Source of the DNA: Chlorops oryzae
Taxonomy: Eukaryota > Arthropoda > Insecta > Diptera > Chloropidae
Direction: 5' to 3'
Assembly: GCA_020466095.1 (NCBI GenBank)
Contig: CM035808.1
Coordinates: forward strand, 5,913,633-5,977,632
DNA: 64,000 nucleotides
Shown here: positions 45,409 to 58,568 of the stretch, in pieces
How the letters are laid out: each line of letters starts with the position of its first letter
Position numbering within the stretch: position 1 is the stretch's first letter
Notes under the pieces: generated by a model
Seen by the model: only the letters and a program-made list of their open reading frames with translations
What the model was told of the DNA's origin: nothing
Database searches by the model: none
Position numbers and translations under genes: made by a program

Positions 45409-45755
45409 GACGGCCTCTGTGCCGTAGTTGGTTGAGATGCCAACTTACGAAGTCCGAGTTCCACTTCCAGCTCAGATTTTGGATGCTGTTTAGCTTTTCT
45501 GTTTTCATCTTTGGTTTAGCATTTTTCGTGGTATCACAAAGGGCCCATGAGGCCTAAGTTTATCAACCTTCATGGTGGCAGCTACATTAACCTAACTTAA
45601 CCGAACCTAATCTAACCTAACCTAACCTAACCTAACCTAACCTAACCTTAACCTAACTTAACCTTACCTAACCTTACCTAACCTAACCTAACCTAACCTA
45701 ACCTAACCTAACCTAACCTAACCTAACCTAACCTAACCTAACCTAACCTAACCCA
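45409..45755 (+). mobile_element. tRNA-derived SINE with expanded (CCTAA)n tail
   Basis: The head shows a pol III A box (GTGCCGTAGTTGGTTGAGA, about 45419-45437) and a degenerate B box (GTCCGAGTTCCACTTCC, about 45452-45468). The 3' body shares GGTATCACAA, GGGCC, GGCCTAAGT and GGCAGC blocks, in this order, with the SINE at 60027-60227. The tail runs from TTAACCTAAC into a pure pentamer array. Flanks TAAAGGCCAT (45399-45408) and TAAAGACCAT (45756-45765) look like a 10-bp target duplication with one mismatch. Confidence 0.75.
45589..45754 (+). repeat. (CCTAA)n array, telomere-like, SINE tail
   Basis: About 30 units of CCTAA with a few CTTAA/CCTTA variants near the start. (CCTAA)n is the complement of (TTAGG)n, the ancestral insect telomere repeat. 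Confidence 0.92.
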
Positions 45756-46283
45756 TAAAGACCATAAAATATCCATGACCAAAAACAACTTTTGTACAAC
45801 CCATTTGCATCTAGAATCGGTTGACACTACTTATGTATCAATCTCAGTAATTCCACGGAACTTAAATGGCTAATGTCTTGGGGATTATTGGTGCCCCTAG
45901 GCATGTGAGTCGTGAGTCTTCAGCGCAACTACTACACAGGACATGCTCCGTTGTTTTATGGTTTATTTAATAGTTTATTTTTAGTTTTGAGTACATCTTA
46001 AAACCCCTAATTTGTTGGCCTTTTATTTGTCCACCTTAATGACTTATGGTCCTTTAATTCAGAACCATAAATTAATAACAATTGAGGACAAAGAAAAACA
46101 CCATAAATAGTAGTCATTATTGGTCTTAATTGGGATATGACAAGTCTAAATTTAACCTAGAAGTAAAAGTAGTGGAATACTTGCTTTATTGTCAAGTTGT
46201 TAAAACGAAATTACACGGCTCTTACGCTTCTTAGTATACGTAACAGAATTCAATTGATTAAATCTAATTTTTGTCTCTTTCAG

Positions 46284-46362
46284 ATTACCTAATCGCCGAT
46301 TCTCGCGCAAGTGAAACTCAATCCAAGTCAATTGCTTCCAATGAATCACCAAGTCAACAGGG
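46284..46362 (+). CDS. Exon 3 of the unrecognised gene
   Basis: 79 bp between a strong acceptor (TTTGTCTCTTTCAG) and a strong donor (GG|GTAAGT at 46363). With the leftover G of exon 2 it reads DYLIADSRASETQSKSIASN and on to SQQG, ending phase 2. Small and Ser-rich, but the phase match on both sides and strong splice sites support it. Confidence 0.65.
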
Positions 46363-49300
46363 GTAAGTGAACTTGAAACATGTCTCTCAAGCAGAAAATC
46401 TCTGCTTTATTGTGATATAATGACAGAAAAAGAAAAAATACAATACCTCCGCCGTGCTTTCTCTCTTCAAATGTGATTTTATAAATTTTTATTGCAATCT
46501 TTTGTAATTCAGAACAATTTGTACGTCTCACTCAATCATGCAATTTTGATAAATAATTCATTTTGCTAAGACTGAATGTGCCTTGTTGAAAAGATGAAAC
46601 TACCAGCGGCTTCAATGCATCATTGTCGTTCATCTGGTTTCTTCCCGCTCCTTTGTGCCCGATTTCTTTTTCCTTCTGAAGGACTTAAGCTTTCCTTTTA
46701 TTCCTTTTTTCCTTTTTTATTTTTTTTTATTTTTCCCATTTTTATATTTTTTATTTTTTATTCTCCTACGTGCACTCGAAACCTTTGTATTAGTCCTGTG
46801 TGCTGAATTGAACTTTTTGCTGCTACTTTATTACCTTTGCAGTTTATTATATCACTGTATTCTGAAGCTGAGTGGAAAAATCGCGGTTTCCCTTGGTGAA
46901 AAATCGGGTGTAGCCAATTGTTGCACCAGCAATAGAAATAATAACATAAAGTAGTGAGCACGCGGAACGGCATAGAAACGGATTGCACGAAACGCAAGGA
47001 CTTGGGAGGGTAACCGAAATGCCATACAATACAATGGACAATAAGACGTCGGTCGGTCGGACTGGAAAGCGCACGTAATGCATTTCCACAGTCGTCCGTA
47101 TTTATGACGACGTGCATTGTTGTCTGCGATGGCTGCTGATAGCGTATGGGAAATAGGACATACGCTTATCTTCTTTTGTAGTTATACGAAATGCTTTTTA
47201 AATACAAAAACTTAAATTCATATCTTTCAAAGATAAGTATTTTAGAAGAAAATGCAAAGAAATATATATACCTTGATTTTTTTTTCTTGTTTTGTTATAT
47301 TTAACGTTATAACAATGGACAAGAAAGAGCGGCGAAATATGATCGCAAAACGCTTGATTGAAGATTATTGTTGACAACAATGAGCTAAGAAGATGATGTG
47401 CGTTGTACGTTATTAGAGGACGAATTTATAACATATTAAATGCAATGCAACATATGAGGAAGGAAAGGGAAAATATTTTTCCACGAAAATCATTGACTCT
47501 CAAAAGTCCCTACGGTTAGTTGCAACGTCCAGCTCTCCGTGGAAAAATAAATGCGAATAATTGTGGCGGAAATAATGAACAAAATTCACGGAAAAATGAT
47601 TTTGATACTTTAAACGAGTATTTGCGTGTTCTCAATCAGCAGAATGGGACGCTTCAATACTAGAAACATTATTAATATTTTCCTCTTCGATTGGATTTAA
47701 GAAGAAATCTGAACAATACAGGTTATTGTGAAGGCCCCTAAGGACTTATGACCAACTTATCAAAAATCATTTTTTTGAGATGATTCTTTCGAGTACTACA
47801 AAAGTTTATAGTTTCTTACAGTTCCGATGATTTGAAGAAAAATTCTTAGTCTGTGAGGGTTGCCTAGTTATAGTCCGTTCTTTCTTATATCTCCCTTAAT
47901 CTCTACACCAAATTTCATCAATGTAGCTGAACTCCTTTGATAAATAAATGTTTTGTGAACAGGTGGACAGGAAGATAATGATTTCGACGGTTCTAAGGAC
48001 CGACGGATGGACGGTTGAGCAGACAGAAACATGGATAGACATACAGAAAATATTATCCGGTCCATAAATATTTAGTGTCGTATGTAAATCGACAGGTTCC
48101 TGATCGTAGCCCACGGACACCCAAACGGACACCTCGACAAAGTCTCTTGGATAGATAACAGCACTTCACAAAGAATATCGCTCTAGAGATTTTTATATCT
48201 ATCTTCAGCAGGGTGCATTCGTTTTGGGGAGGTACTTGTCACAGCTAGAACTAATCTCTGCAGTTATATTCTTGGTCAGGATCGAATACTGAGTTGATTA
48301 GACATATCTGATCACAGAAAGGTCGATCTCCGCCGAAACGGCTGATCCATTCAATTCAAAATTTGGTACGTAGAATTGGTTGGGTCCAGAAGATGATCTA
48401 AAGATATCTAAAGATCTCCCAACCTTTGTGCGGAATGGCGAAGAAGTTTCAAACTCGTAACATCGGTTGACCATGACTTTGAAAATGTGGTTGGGATGAA
48501 AGTAGGATCCTTAAATGCTGGGTTAATCAAAATCGAGGTTGCCCGACCCTCAAATTTTAACTCTTTTTTTGTCTAAAGTGGGTTCTTCCATATCTGTTTA
48601 ACGATTAAAGTCTTACGATCAAGGTTTTTGCGTGATCCTTACAGTTCGCTCAGGTGAATTTCGATATTCGTTTGAATTGACTGTGAAGTAGTTTGATCCT
48701 ATGGTTATGACTCTATAAGTTCGTTCCACGAAAAAAAAAAGGACTACCGCAAGAGAAATAGAAATCGATATAAAGCACTAAAATCCATTGCCAGAAGAAG
48801 AACCTAATCTTTGAACAACAACAGCAAACTCATCCACACCAAACATCACCTTGATTAGCCCACCACCACGGCCACCACCTGGCATGAACTACACTAAAAA
48901 ATCCTTTAAAAAAAAAAAGGAAAAACAGTCCGTCCTTCCCATGTACCCGAACGAATGTCTACTTCAACATTTAATTCCAATCACTCATCAGACATCCGAA
49001 GGAACTAGAGTAGAGTGTAGCAAAGGAGCAAGACGAAAGTGTAATACCCAAACGATTATGAGGTTTCATGATAGCTATCCATTCCATATACCACCAACGC
49101 ACTTCGATTACTACAAGCGATTTAAGCCGGTTGATGTGCTTACTTGCAACTGGCCAACAGCACCTCATCATCTCAGGGACGACGAGACGAGCAGAGACGA
49201 GACGGTATATGCTGAGGGATTGTGACGAGATGAGATGAGGAGATGATTTATATGCCAAGGTGGATTAAGCGCTTTTCTGTTTTCTGAATGCAATTTAGCG

Positions 49301-52300
49301 AGCACGACGACGCCCTGTAAATACGAACAACGGAACAACTTTTCTAACAAAACAAGAAAAAACACGAAAAAACAAAAAGAAGAGAATCTGAATAAGGAAA
49401 GAGAAGAAAAGAACAAAACAAACAACAACGCATAAAGTGCTTAGAAATAAGCTCACGAGCAACAACAGCAACATAAAGCTCAAATAATGCAGGGCATTAG
49501 CTGCCAGTTAAACCACATCCAATGAGGAAAATAGAACGAAAAACAACAACAAGAAGATGAGGACCACAAAAAAATTCTCACAACGTTTTGTATTTATGAA
49601 ATGAAGCATTGCGTTCAGGTGCTTACAAAATTGTTAAACCAATTCACCAAAGTTTTGGAAATAAATTTTTATTGACTTCTTCTCCTTCTCGTGATGCCAC
49701 TTCGGGGGTTGGTCCAGATTTATCGAAATATCGAGGCGTTTCGTAAACGGGAGAAATTTCAGCCAGCAACTTGGAGGAAGAAAAAAAAACAAGGGAAATT
49801 TAATCCCTTAAGCCATAGTAACAGTAAACATAAGAAAAATACCTCCATAACACTAAGTGTTGTCGATGGGTTGTTGAGCTAACGAAATTTGGCCATTTTT
49901 TTCGTCGCTTACATTTTTTCGAAGGACTCAAAGGATCGCAAAAACTCATACAGATGTATGAGACAAGAAGAAAAAAACGAACTGAGAACTCAATTCAGTC
50001 AATAAAAAATCGAAAAAGCTCACTTCATATTGGGCTGATTCGAACCTTGCTGGCTTGCTGGTGGGACACGAAACCCAAAAAAAATACACCCATCAGACTC
50101 CCTTCGGCTGTGTGCTTAGAAACCAGGGGGGAAGACAAGCAAACACACACAAAAAAAAAATCGTAATTCATTACAATAATCCCACGAATGAGCAATAAAA
50201 TTCGAATGGTTCCACTTGTGCCGAACGTTGCTCGCTGTGCCGATGTGAATTTACAGACATGAGAGCATGAGCTCCAATGATGATGCCGCCACCGCCGCCA
50301 TGAGTCAATGGGTTCAGGGTAACTAACTGTGGGGCCATTTGCGGTTGTAAGTCGTTGTAATGTCTCGCGCGCACTCTGGCTCACTTGTATTGTTGCTGTC
50401 CGTCGTTGTCTTGCTGCTGGCAAGAGCGCAAAGTGGAAGCGATTTGAACATCACGTCGTCAATGGAACGATGATAATACATTCGGAGTTAGCAACATATG
50501 TCATGAGCTTAAATGAAGCTGTCTGATATCAGTTGTAGAAGGAATTTTCTTTTTTTTTATAACGGAAGAGTCCCTACAATGATCTTGAGTTACAGAAAAA
50601 ACTAAATTAAATAAATAAAGTTCCAAAAATATAACAAAGTGTAGTCCAATGAAATCGCTTATGACACACCATATCAAGGCTTTCATATAAAACTTCTTGA
50701 AAAAAAAACCATCTTCAATTGGCAATATCCACTCAAGCGACTCTAATCCATCAGCGCTTTAGCTTAATTAATTTCAAAGAAATAAAAATCCGCTCTAGAA
50801 GGAAAATTGGAAGAAACAAACAAAACGCCACATGTGGTGTATGTGCAAGGGCAAAGCCATAAGCGTCAAAGTCGTCACTGAGACGCGCCATCAAATATAA
50901 GCGCCCCCAACAGGCGGACGATTCTACATAGAAGACGGGCGAGTGCACTCACTGCCCGTTCTTGCAGTATTACTATAGCAAAAGTTCAATCCCATATATT
51001 TTAGCTAAACCAAAACAAAGAAACAAAACGAATGACCATCAATGATGCCAATCGAAATGAAGACGTTGAAAGCACCGCCCTCGAAGGAAATATGTACATT
51101 CTCTGAGGCAGCGATGGACACCCGCTGTGTGCCTTAAGGTGTGCAAAAGTAATTAAGTCATACCATCTCTCGCTGTCTTCGGAAGTTCGTCGTAATATAT
51201 CTTGGAAATGTCTGTGGAGCAACGGTAACTTTTGTTTTGTATTTCAATTCAATTTTGAGGCAATCACTCAACGTTGTAGGTCGATGTTTTGGGGGCGATT
51301 GCATACGGCTGTTCAGTCCTTTTCCAGTTATTTCACTCTCATACTACTCCATGTATCTTATGTTATGTTATGCTATGTTATTTAAAGTGGTTATGCATGT
51401 CTTATTAATTTACGCCATTCATCTTGTACTGTCACGCATAGAAGTCGTCGTTGACATGTATCAAAAATATTCGTCTGGACACATGTTTGTATACCCATGT
51501 ATATATACCAAATGTTTAAGTGCGTCATTTCAGTGATAGGAGCATGTTCAGGTCATGCCGGACGATCTTCGTCGGACACACAGAGTGTGTCAGTCTTAAC
51601 AAGAAGTACATTGAATTTTTATCTTTCACAAGGTAATATGATAGTATCTGTGCATGTACGAGAAGAGTTCATTGAGATTAAAGAACGTACATATGTGGAA
51701 GCGTAAAGTAAAGTATCGCACATAATCGGCTTCATGCGTGCGTGCGCGCCAGCATATCAGATGTGTTGCGGTACACCAATTTTTGTTTGTTTGCTTTCTT
51801 CTGATAAATCGAGTGTCCAGCTTATGTTTCTATGCGTTCAAAAATGAATTCGACTCGTTAATGAATAGTATTATCTTTCTTCGAACCCGTTCGCTATCGC
51901 CGCATCATCTCCATCTGTGTTAACTGAGCATGCGTTACGCCGTCACGTGGCGCTTGCTCATTTTTCATTTTTTTAAGAGCTGCTGCGATCCAATCGCATG
52001 CACACATACATATGTATGTGTGTTTGTGAGACTTTTCAAACTCTCATTTTATTTTTAGCGCATTCTTCTCCTCACACTTCATTCATAACAACTCCAATAA
52101 AAAAGTATTTTCGTTCCTTTATTTTGGTTTAATTTTTTATTAATTTTTTTTTTTGGTATTTTTTATGGATGCATGTCATTCTCTGTCTTCACTTTAAGCC
52201 GCTTAATATGAGTTTTTTTTTTTTTCTCCGTAGACTTTATGTGTGAATATCACTTTTTGACACGTTCTCTGACAGCTTCGCGTGACATATTGCTTTGTCT

Positions 52301-54625
52301 GCGCGCTGCTACCCTTCATCGGCCGTTCGGGCCTGCTGTGCGCTGTTATTAGACGTTTCGATGGAATTGTCGCTACCGAGGCATGATCGAGCCCTCCTTT
52401 TTATTTTATTGTTGCGTTTTATTTCTCTCTTCTCTCGACGGCATTACTCATTTAATCCTGCAAAGTTGTCATTGCGATATTCGATCACATGTACAAGGTT
52501 TTTTCTTTTTTTTTTTTTTTTGATCCTGTTAACCGCATGAGTGCTTTTTTTTTTTTTTTTTTGTTCGAAGATATTCGCAGGGATTCAAATTAATGTTAGC
52601 ACTTCAAAAGACACAATCTTCATGAGGGTTAATTGTTGTGTTAATTTTGAAATATTTTTCGAGTTCAGGTTTAGTTGTGCCTCGCTCCCTTTTGCCGAGT
52701 GCCGCTTTAATGAACTGAGTCATTTCATGATTGATTGTCATTTAAAAATTCAAGAAAGAATCCCGATGGAATTCACAGTGCGTGAGGAATTTTTCCGTGT
52801 TTTAATTGAGTGGAATATTCTGCGTTATATATTATTTATTCTGTGTTAGATATAATATACTCTGTCAATATACTTATATTCTGTATTAAAATCAATAAGT
52901 GTGAAAATTTTGAAAGACTTTCCTCGATGGAAATGCAATGGGAACTTTTCAAAGAGGAAAGAAATGAGGCTTCTAGAATTTCTTTTCAGTACTGTATGTT
53001 ATCAAATCTTTGAATAAATTGTTTTAAATATCTATAATGAAGTTTGAGCTTCTATAAATTATCTAAAACTCTGTTCAAGAGAATCTCGTCATGTACAAAT
53101 ATGGATGTTATCTAAGATTCTGGTAACTAATAAAATAGAAAAGTTAAAATGAACACCAGCAGCTATAAAGAGAAAAGCAGAATTCAATCGACTTCGTTTA
53201 TGGAATTTATCTACATTCCTCTAAGAGAATCCTTCAAGGGATTGGGCTTCCTTGAAGATATAGTACAGACTCAAACCAAAACTGGCATAGCTAAAAATGG
53301 CATAATTATCTGAAGGACTCTAATCGAAAAAATTTCAGTCTCTTCGTTGCTAAATTGTCTCTTAGATAGAAACCTTCCTCACTGGTGAGTTCTTGTGACA
53401 TTGAGTGCTGAAATGATTAAAAATATTTACGAAAAATCGTTTAAAACCTTTATTCGAATTGAATTTTTTATACCAGTTTTGTAGTAAGGATTTACGCAGT
53501 TTGTAAAAGTCTTATTTAGTCTAATTTATCTATGCCATGCTTTTGTTTATTCTCTCTACAAAAGAGAAGGCATATTCCGAACTGTTATACGGGATTCTCT
53601 GTTGTCGTTTAGATACTTTTTCATGAGATTCTTTTTTATACCAAATTCATTTTCATTGAATCCAATTTTAAGGCATTTGATTTCGGCAAACACTAAATGG
53701 GATTTTGTTTAAAAACAATTTAAATTTTGGTATAAAATCAAATTTCATAATAGACCAATTTTCTGTCTAAAAATTTTCTGCAAAAAATCGTTTAAAATAT
53801 TTTTAAAATTGCATAAAATTTCATTGAGTAAAAATCAAAACAGAGTCAAGTTCAACACCCTCAAGTGATAAACAAATGCCAATTTTCGACCAGTTTCGAA
53901 CTCAACTTAAAACTGGCATAAAAAGAGCATTTCTCAGTTTCTCTCTCTCGAGCGAATTGCCTCGCTCAGAGCGAAAATTCAACCAAACAAAAAAAATTAT
54001 GCCGGTACATGCGTAGAAGTAAACACAAACAAATTATTGGGCGCCCAATATTTTTCCGCTTGCGAAAACTCGGCGCCCAACGTGCATGAAGCGAGCAGCG
54101 AAGGGAGATTGTGTAGATTGTATCTAGCAGATACACAGAGGCAAACTGCGCGAACGTATCTTCGAGTCGATTTCATTCGATTTGATTCAAGCGAAGAGCA
54201 TACGAACCTACCATATACAGCGAATTGTGTGTTGCTCAAACAAGTTTATGCGAAGTGTGAGCTACGCTCAGGCGAATTGATAACAAACAAAATTTTCTGA
54301 TGGATACATGCAACACACAAAATATCATCATCATCATCATCATCCATGCTCATCTATGCTTATAGCCAAAGAGGCTAACAAGGACCAAGGAAATCAAACG
54401 AGAATGGCAAAAAGAGTCGCAACGACCGAACGACTTACCGACCGAACGAGAAAACTGCATCATCAACAGAGAATGGCAAGAGTTGGGTGGTTGTTGTTAG
54501 GGTATTCGCCTGAAGTTCCTCCGCGGCCTATTCGTCGTTCGCCCGTTCATCGTTCGTTCATCGGACACATCGTTTTTCGCTTCGCTCTGTGCGGCTCTAT
54601 GGCTCTGTGTGGCGCACTTACGGAT
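46363..54625 (+). other. Probable large intron or intergenic DNA
   Basis: 8.3 kb without a firm exon. Candidate open stretches at 48851-49225 (a Pro-rich start) and 51535-51631 do not fit the splice phase in their best frame. 47860-48060 looks like a diffuse dispersed repeat (AAATTTCATCAATGTAGCT, then GACGGATGGACGG). A 13-nt tRNA-Lys-like primer-site motif lies at 54071. Confidence 0.35.
54071..54083 (+). other. Motif identical to a tRNA-Lys primer binding site core
   Basis: GGCGCCCAACGTG is complementary to the 3' end of tRNA-Lys and is used as a primer site by several Gypsy-type elements. A palindrome ATTGGGCGCCCAAT lies 30 nt upstream. No LTR or gag is visible, so it may be a relic or chance. 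Confidence 0.25.
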
Positions 54626-54659
54626 TCAGTTTTGTGTTACTCGTCGGTTCGTTTGGACG
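54626..54659 (+). promoter_or_regulatory. Core promoter: Inr TCAGTT plus DPE GGACG
   Basis: TCAGTT (54626-54631) matches the fly initiator TCAKTY, with the start A at 54628. GGACG at 54655-54659 begins at +28 and matches the downstream promoter element RGWYV at its required spacing. No TATA box, as expected for this class. The transcript could belong to the flanking multi-exon gene (an internal promoter) or another gene. A donor-like GGGTAAAAT follows at 54758. Confidence 0.5.
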
Positions 54660-56080
54660 CGTCGTATCCGTGAGGCAGCGGTTTTGTCGCGTTCTATCGT
54701 TTAACTCATACAAGAAGGAAAAAAAAAAAAATATAATAAAATACACTTTTCATCTTGGGTAAAATCTCTGTTATGTTCAGTGAAAGGACTTTGTCTTGAA
54801 ATGTGAATCAAATGACAAAATTATGAATTTCGTCTTGTCAAGTGCCAAGACGCTGCAGCATCAGCACAGCGAAGCTGTGATTTCGGCAATCGAATAAAAT
54901 CACAAAAAAAAAAAAATAAGTAAATAAAAATAAATAAATAAATATTTCAATTTCGAAGGAGAAAATCAATTGAAGTGTGCGGGTTCTGTGTTTCGTTCGC
55001 TGCGACGTAATCGGAAAGTCAAAACAAATAAAATTAACTAGCAACAGAAAATATGAATGCGAATATATTTTTGGTGCAGTTCCCAAATTGCCAGTGAGTG
55101 AGAATCTGAACAGCTGTGACACTTATTTCTTTAGACCCTTTTAAAGAATAAGAACGCGTCAAGCGTAGACGAGAGGTCGAAGTGGTTTTTAATTGAAAGT
55201 GAAAAAAATCATCATCACAGCCTCTGATCATCTCGGAGAAGAACTTTTCATCCATACACGGTAACGATATCATCGGATAAAGTAACACTCGATCTAAATC
55301 GTCGTCGTTGGCGTCGTCACCGTACTCATAGCACATTGTTGCGAATGTTTGCTTTTGTTTTGGATAAATTGCTGGCAATATCGCGATTCCGATGGCAAAG
55401 AATGGAAAATCACCAACTGCAATCATCAGCGATGGCATGCCACTACAACAATATACCGAATCATCACACTGTGCTCTAAATCCAAAGTAGGTCGTTTTAT
55501 TGTCTTCTTGAAATCATCAATGCTGCGCTGCGTGCGTGCATGTGATTGAATAGAAAACGCTCTTATTCATAATGCAAAATGTTTTCCATCAAACACATGC
55601 ATGCATGCATCCGTCAATGCATTCTTGATTCTAATGTCTGTCTATACCTATATCTATATTTCGCGGAATTGCCTATTGAACGCCTCGGGTCGACGGTGTG
55701 CCACAAATGCGATTAAATTTAATTGCAAGGTGTTGGGCACATCGTCGGAAAGGATTTAAAGTGACATTTCAATGGAAATAATCACATCAATTGAAAATTA
55801 CAAAAGACATTCACGGGGAACATTCAGTTGCATGAACCGATTAAATACCACAGAATGAAATATCATATGATAATATATCACTAGGGTTTTGTTATTGAAG
55901 CGAGGCCAAAGTGTTTCGATATAATAGAATCTCTTTGAAGAGGCTTACTATTGTAAGGCTTTAGATTGATTGATTTGTAAGGAAGAATTAAGTTTTGATT
56001 TGGATTGAGGAAAACAGCAATCATCGTATAAATGTTGGGTATTTGTAGCAATTTTTAAAAGGATTCAGTTTATTTATCTA
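54660..56080. other. Possible 5' UTR region, then non-coding
   Basis: No long ORF starts close to the Inr/DPE promoter. Moderately GC-rich DNA (54840-55500) with small open frames; nothing recognised. Confidence 0.3.
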
Positions 56081-57029
56081 CAGTCGAAACTCTCTTTAGT
56101 GAACTCCTCGATAACAAAGGGTATAGCACTATAAGCATAGTGAATCTGCCCCAGAAGCCGATTTCAAACTTTACCTGTTCTACTGTTAAGGTAAATGCAA
56201 ACTATTTAATTTTCGCGAAGTTTTCGCTCTCGATCTCCTATAGTCCTTGAGTATCCATGAAAAAGGGGTTTTTTTTTAAGAGAAAACTTTAAAAAATCAT
56301 ATCTAAGACAACTATAAAGATAGAATGTTCATTCAAAAGCCCATATATAGAAAATTACTCAAAAAATATTAGAAAAATATTTTTCGGGCAATTTTTTTAA
56401 AACCAATACATGCTCCCGTGGAAGGATATTTTTCCATGACAATTTTTTTGTTATTCAAGGTATGCTACTACCTTAATTAAAATTGTCAAAAATAGAGTTT
56501 TATGCTTAGATTAAGTGTGCTAAGTTTCAATACGCTCAGTCGGGTGGAACATCCTTAAAAATGGCGAAATAAAAAAAATGTTGCATACTTCTCGGGTGTA
56601 CCTGTGATTGATATGCATCAATATGATTTTTCTGTATAGTCATATTATGTGGATTTTTGTAACACAAAACAAAGTAGAATAAAAATTTGCCTAAATCCAA
56701 CAGAATAAATCTAACCACAGTCCAAATATTCCCTAATTCTACGGAAAATCTAACCCGAACAAAAATTGCAAAACAACTCATCTATGAAATATGTAAACAA
56801 AGCAATAAACCGCGAAAGAAAACCAGACCCATCTCCCTGCCTACCTAAAACTGGAGAATTCGGGCCTGCATTTGTAAAAAAATACCAGGATTATTTTATC
56901 TTCCTCCCTGTCTGAATGATTTTTTGCTACACTTTTAGTGCCATTTTTTTTTTCCTTATAACGAATTTCTCTCTGTAACGAATTTAATTTCCAGGGCCTT
57001 GGAATTCATAGCAGAGAGTTTCGACTGTA
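56079..57029. mobile_element. Pogo/Tc1-like TIR element, non-autonomous
   Basis: TA|CAGTCGAAACTCTCT (56081) is mirrored at the far end by AGAGAGTTTCGACTG|TA (ends 57027), a perfect 15-bp terminal inverted repeat with TA duplications, 947 bp in all. CAGT-starting ends plus TA targets point to the Tc1/mariner superfamily, probably pogo-type. No transposase motif is visible inside. Related end fragments occur at 1040-1118 and 21441-21490. Confidence 0.78.
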
Positions 57030-58568
57030 ATTATAATTATTATAGGGATTCATGCAGTTATGAAAATGCCTTTGTAACTTTGCGCATAGGAAATTTCCAT
57101 TTAATTTTTGATAGTTCAGTGACAGATTTCTCACTTCGTTAAGTTTCCAAAGCTGAATGAATCCCACTGTTATACTTTTTTAAGTCTTTGATTTTTAAAA
57201 TTTAATAAAAAGGACAAAAAAAAAAAAATCAAAACGTACTTATATAAGAATATTGGGAGCGCTTAATTCTGTAACTTAAAAAGTTAGCTGAAATTCGGCA
57301 TTAAAGGATTTGAATTGGCCATTTCGAAAACCTCTTAAGTCAATTTGTAGAAATGTGAATGGTTCCTTAAAGCTGGATGGGTGTTTCGGGAAAAGGCCAC
57401 ATTAAAACATTCCATATTCATTAATTCTTTAATGAAAGATTTAAAAAAGGCCCTTAAAAATAATTGGTTTAAGCATGAAGCAATTTTTGATTCCTAGAAT
57501 ATTTTATTGTAGTGACTTATGAGCTCTTTACAGCAAGTAATCGATTTCAATTTTTGAGTATTCGAAGAAAATGCGATTACGAAAAACCTTAGTAAAGGGC
57601 AGTTTTGTTAATTATTCCTAGAATTTTTCGTTCTTAAAATCAAAACAAATTGAATTTTGTAAGTGACCCAAGGTTTAAAAGTCTATCAGTGAGAATTTTA
57701 CACTTGAAACATTCTATTTAGAATTTAATATTAATTTATATTTTTGGCCAAATTGATTGAGTTGAATTCGAAAGGCTCAGAGAGATAAAAGTCTGTTTAG
57801 AGCATGAAAGATTTCCATTCATCCATTTGTCCATTGTTATTTTCAATGTATTGAATCTGTAGCATTCAGAAAACTAGATGAACATATGTACTTGTACCAT
57901 ATAATTCGGGCAAATTTGATCTGAAGATCAAAGCAAATCCATTTAATTTCAACAAAATAATTTTAAATAATTTTTATTTTTAATTTTTTTATTTATTTTT
58001 TTTATTTTTTTTTTTTTTTTTTTTTGTAAAAAAGTTTAGAGTCAATAAAAAATTTTCCATCCAGTTTATTATTTTATAAAAAAATATAATTTTTTTAGTC
58101 TTTTGTGAAAGATGCTCTCGTATACTAAGTTCTATAGTCCTCAGCACATTTTAACCCGAATTAGCAAATTTTTTGAATTTTGAAAGATTTTCATATATGT
58201 GATTTCCTATGTAATCAAATGATAAAAATCTGCATCATTAAATTTTTTATTTCCTGCTCTTATCCTTACAATGTCCTGTTTGACATGTAGTATTCTTCAA
58301 TCGTTAGATCAGTTTTTGTGCAAGTACATTCTGTAGTCCATATGACAACATGCGTCAATTCGTTAAATTGTTGAAGGTTTGAGAATTCATGAAGGCTTGA
58401 GAATTCATGAAGGCTATCTACCTTTTCAAATGATAGTCTTCATGAAAGCTTAATCACGGTTTATGCTCATGCCAAACAGTCACAAAATTTTAAATTAACA
58501 GTTTTAAGAAATTCGAGTATAGAAACGTATTTGATTAAGTTAATCAGGCATGAAGACTTAAAGAATAT
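57030..58568. other. Non-coding, AT-rich
   Basis: Long T-run at 58000-58025. A 17-bp direct repeat TTGAGAATTCATGAAGG lies at about 58379-58412. No gene seen. Confidence 0.4.

Larger units (their letters stand above)
44872..46283 (+). other. Intron 2 of the unrecognised gene (holds a SINE)
   Basis: 1412 bp from GTGAGT to the acceptor TTTGTCTCTTTCAG. It contains the SINE with the (CCTAA)n array in sense orientation. Confidence 0.65.

Noticed and set aside
45415..45470. A tRNA gene in the intron (A- and B-box-like motifs)
   Set aside because: The B box is degenerate, no full cloverleaf can be drawn, and the 3' sequence matches the SINE at 60027.
45589..45754. A true telomere or chromosome end
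   Set aside because: Unique gene sequence continues on both sides, with exons at 44871 and 46284; it is a SINE tail.
47860..48060. Dispersed repeat with GGACGGACAG-like runs
   Set aside because: Suggestive of a common insect repeat, but too diverged and without ends to annotate as an element.
48851..49225. Pro-rich ORF (ISPPPRPPPGMNY) as an exon
   Set aside because: No acceptor in the right phase, no good donor, and the rest is low-complexity or random-looking.
51535..51631. Possible exon between TTTCAG and AAG|GTAATA
   Set aside because: The frame that looks most coding-like (SGHAGRSSSDTQSVSVLTRS) does not fit the phase-2 end of exon 3, and the donor is weak.
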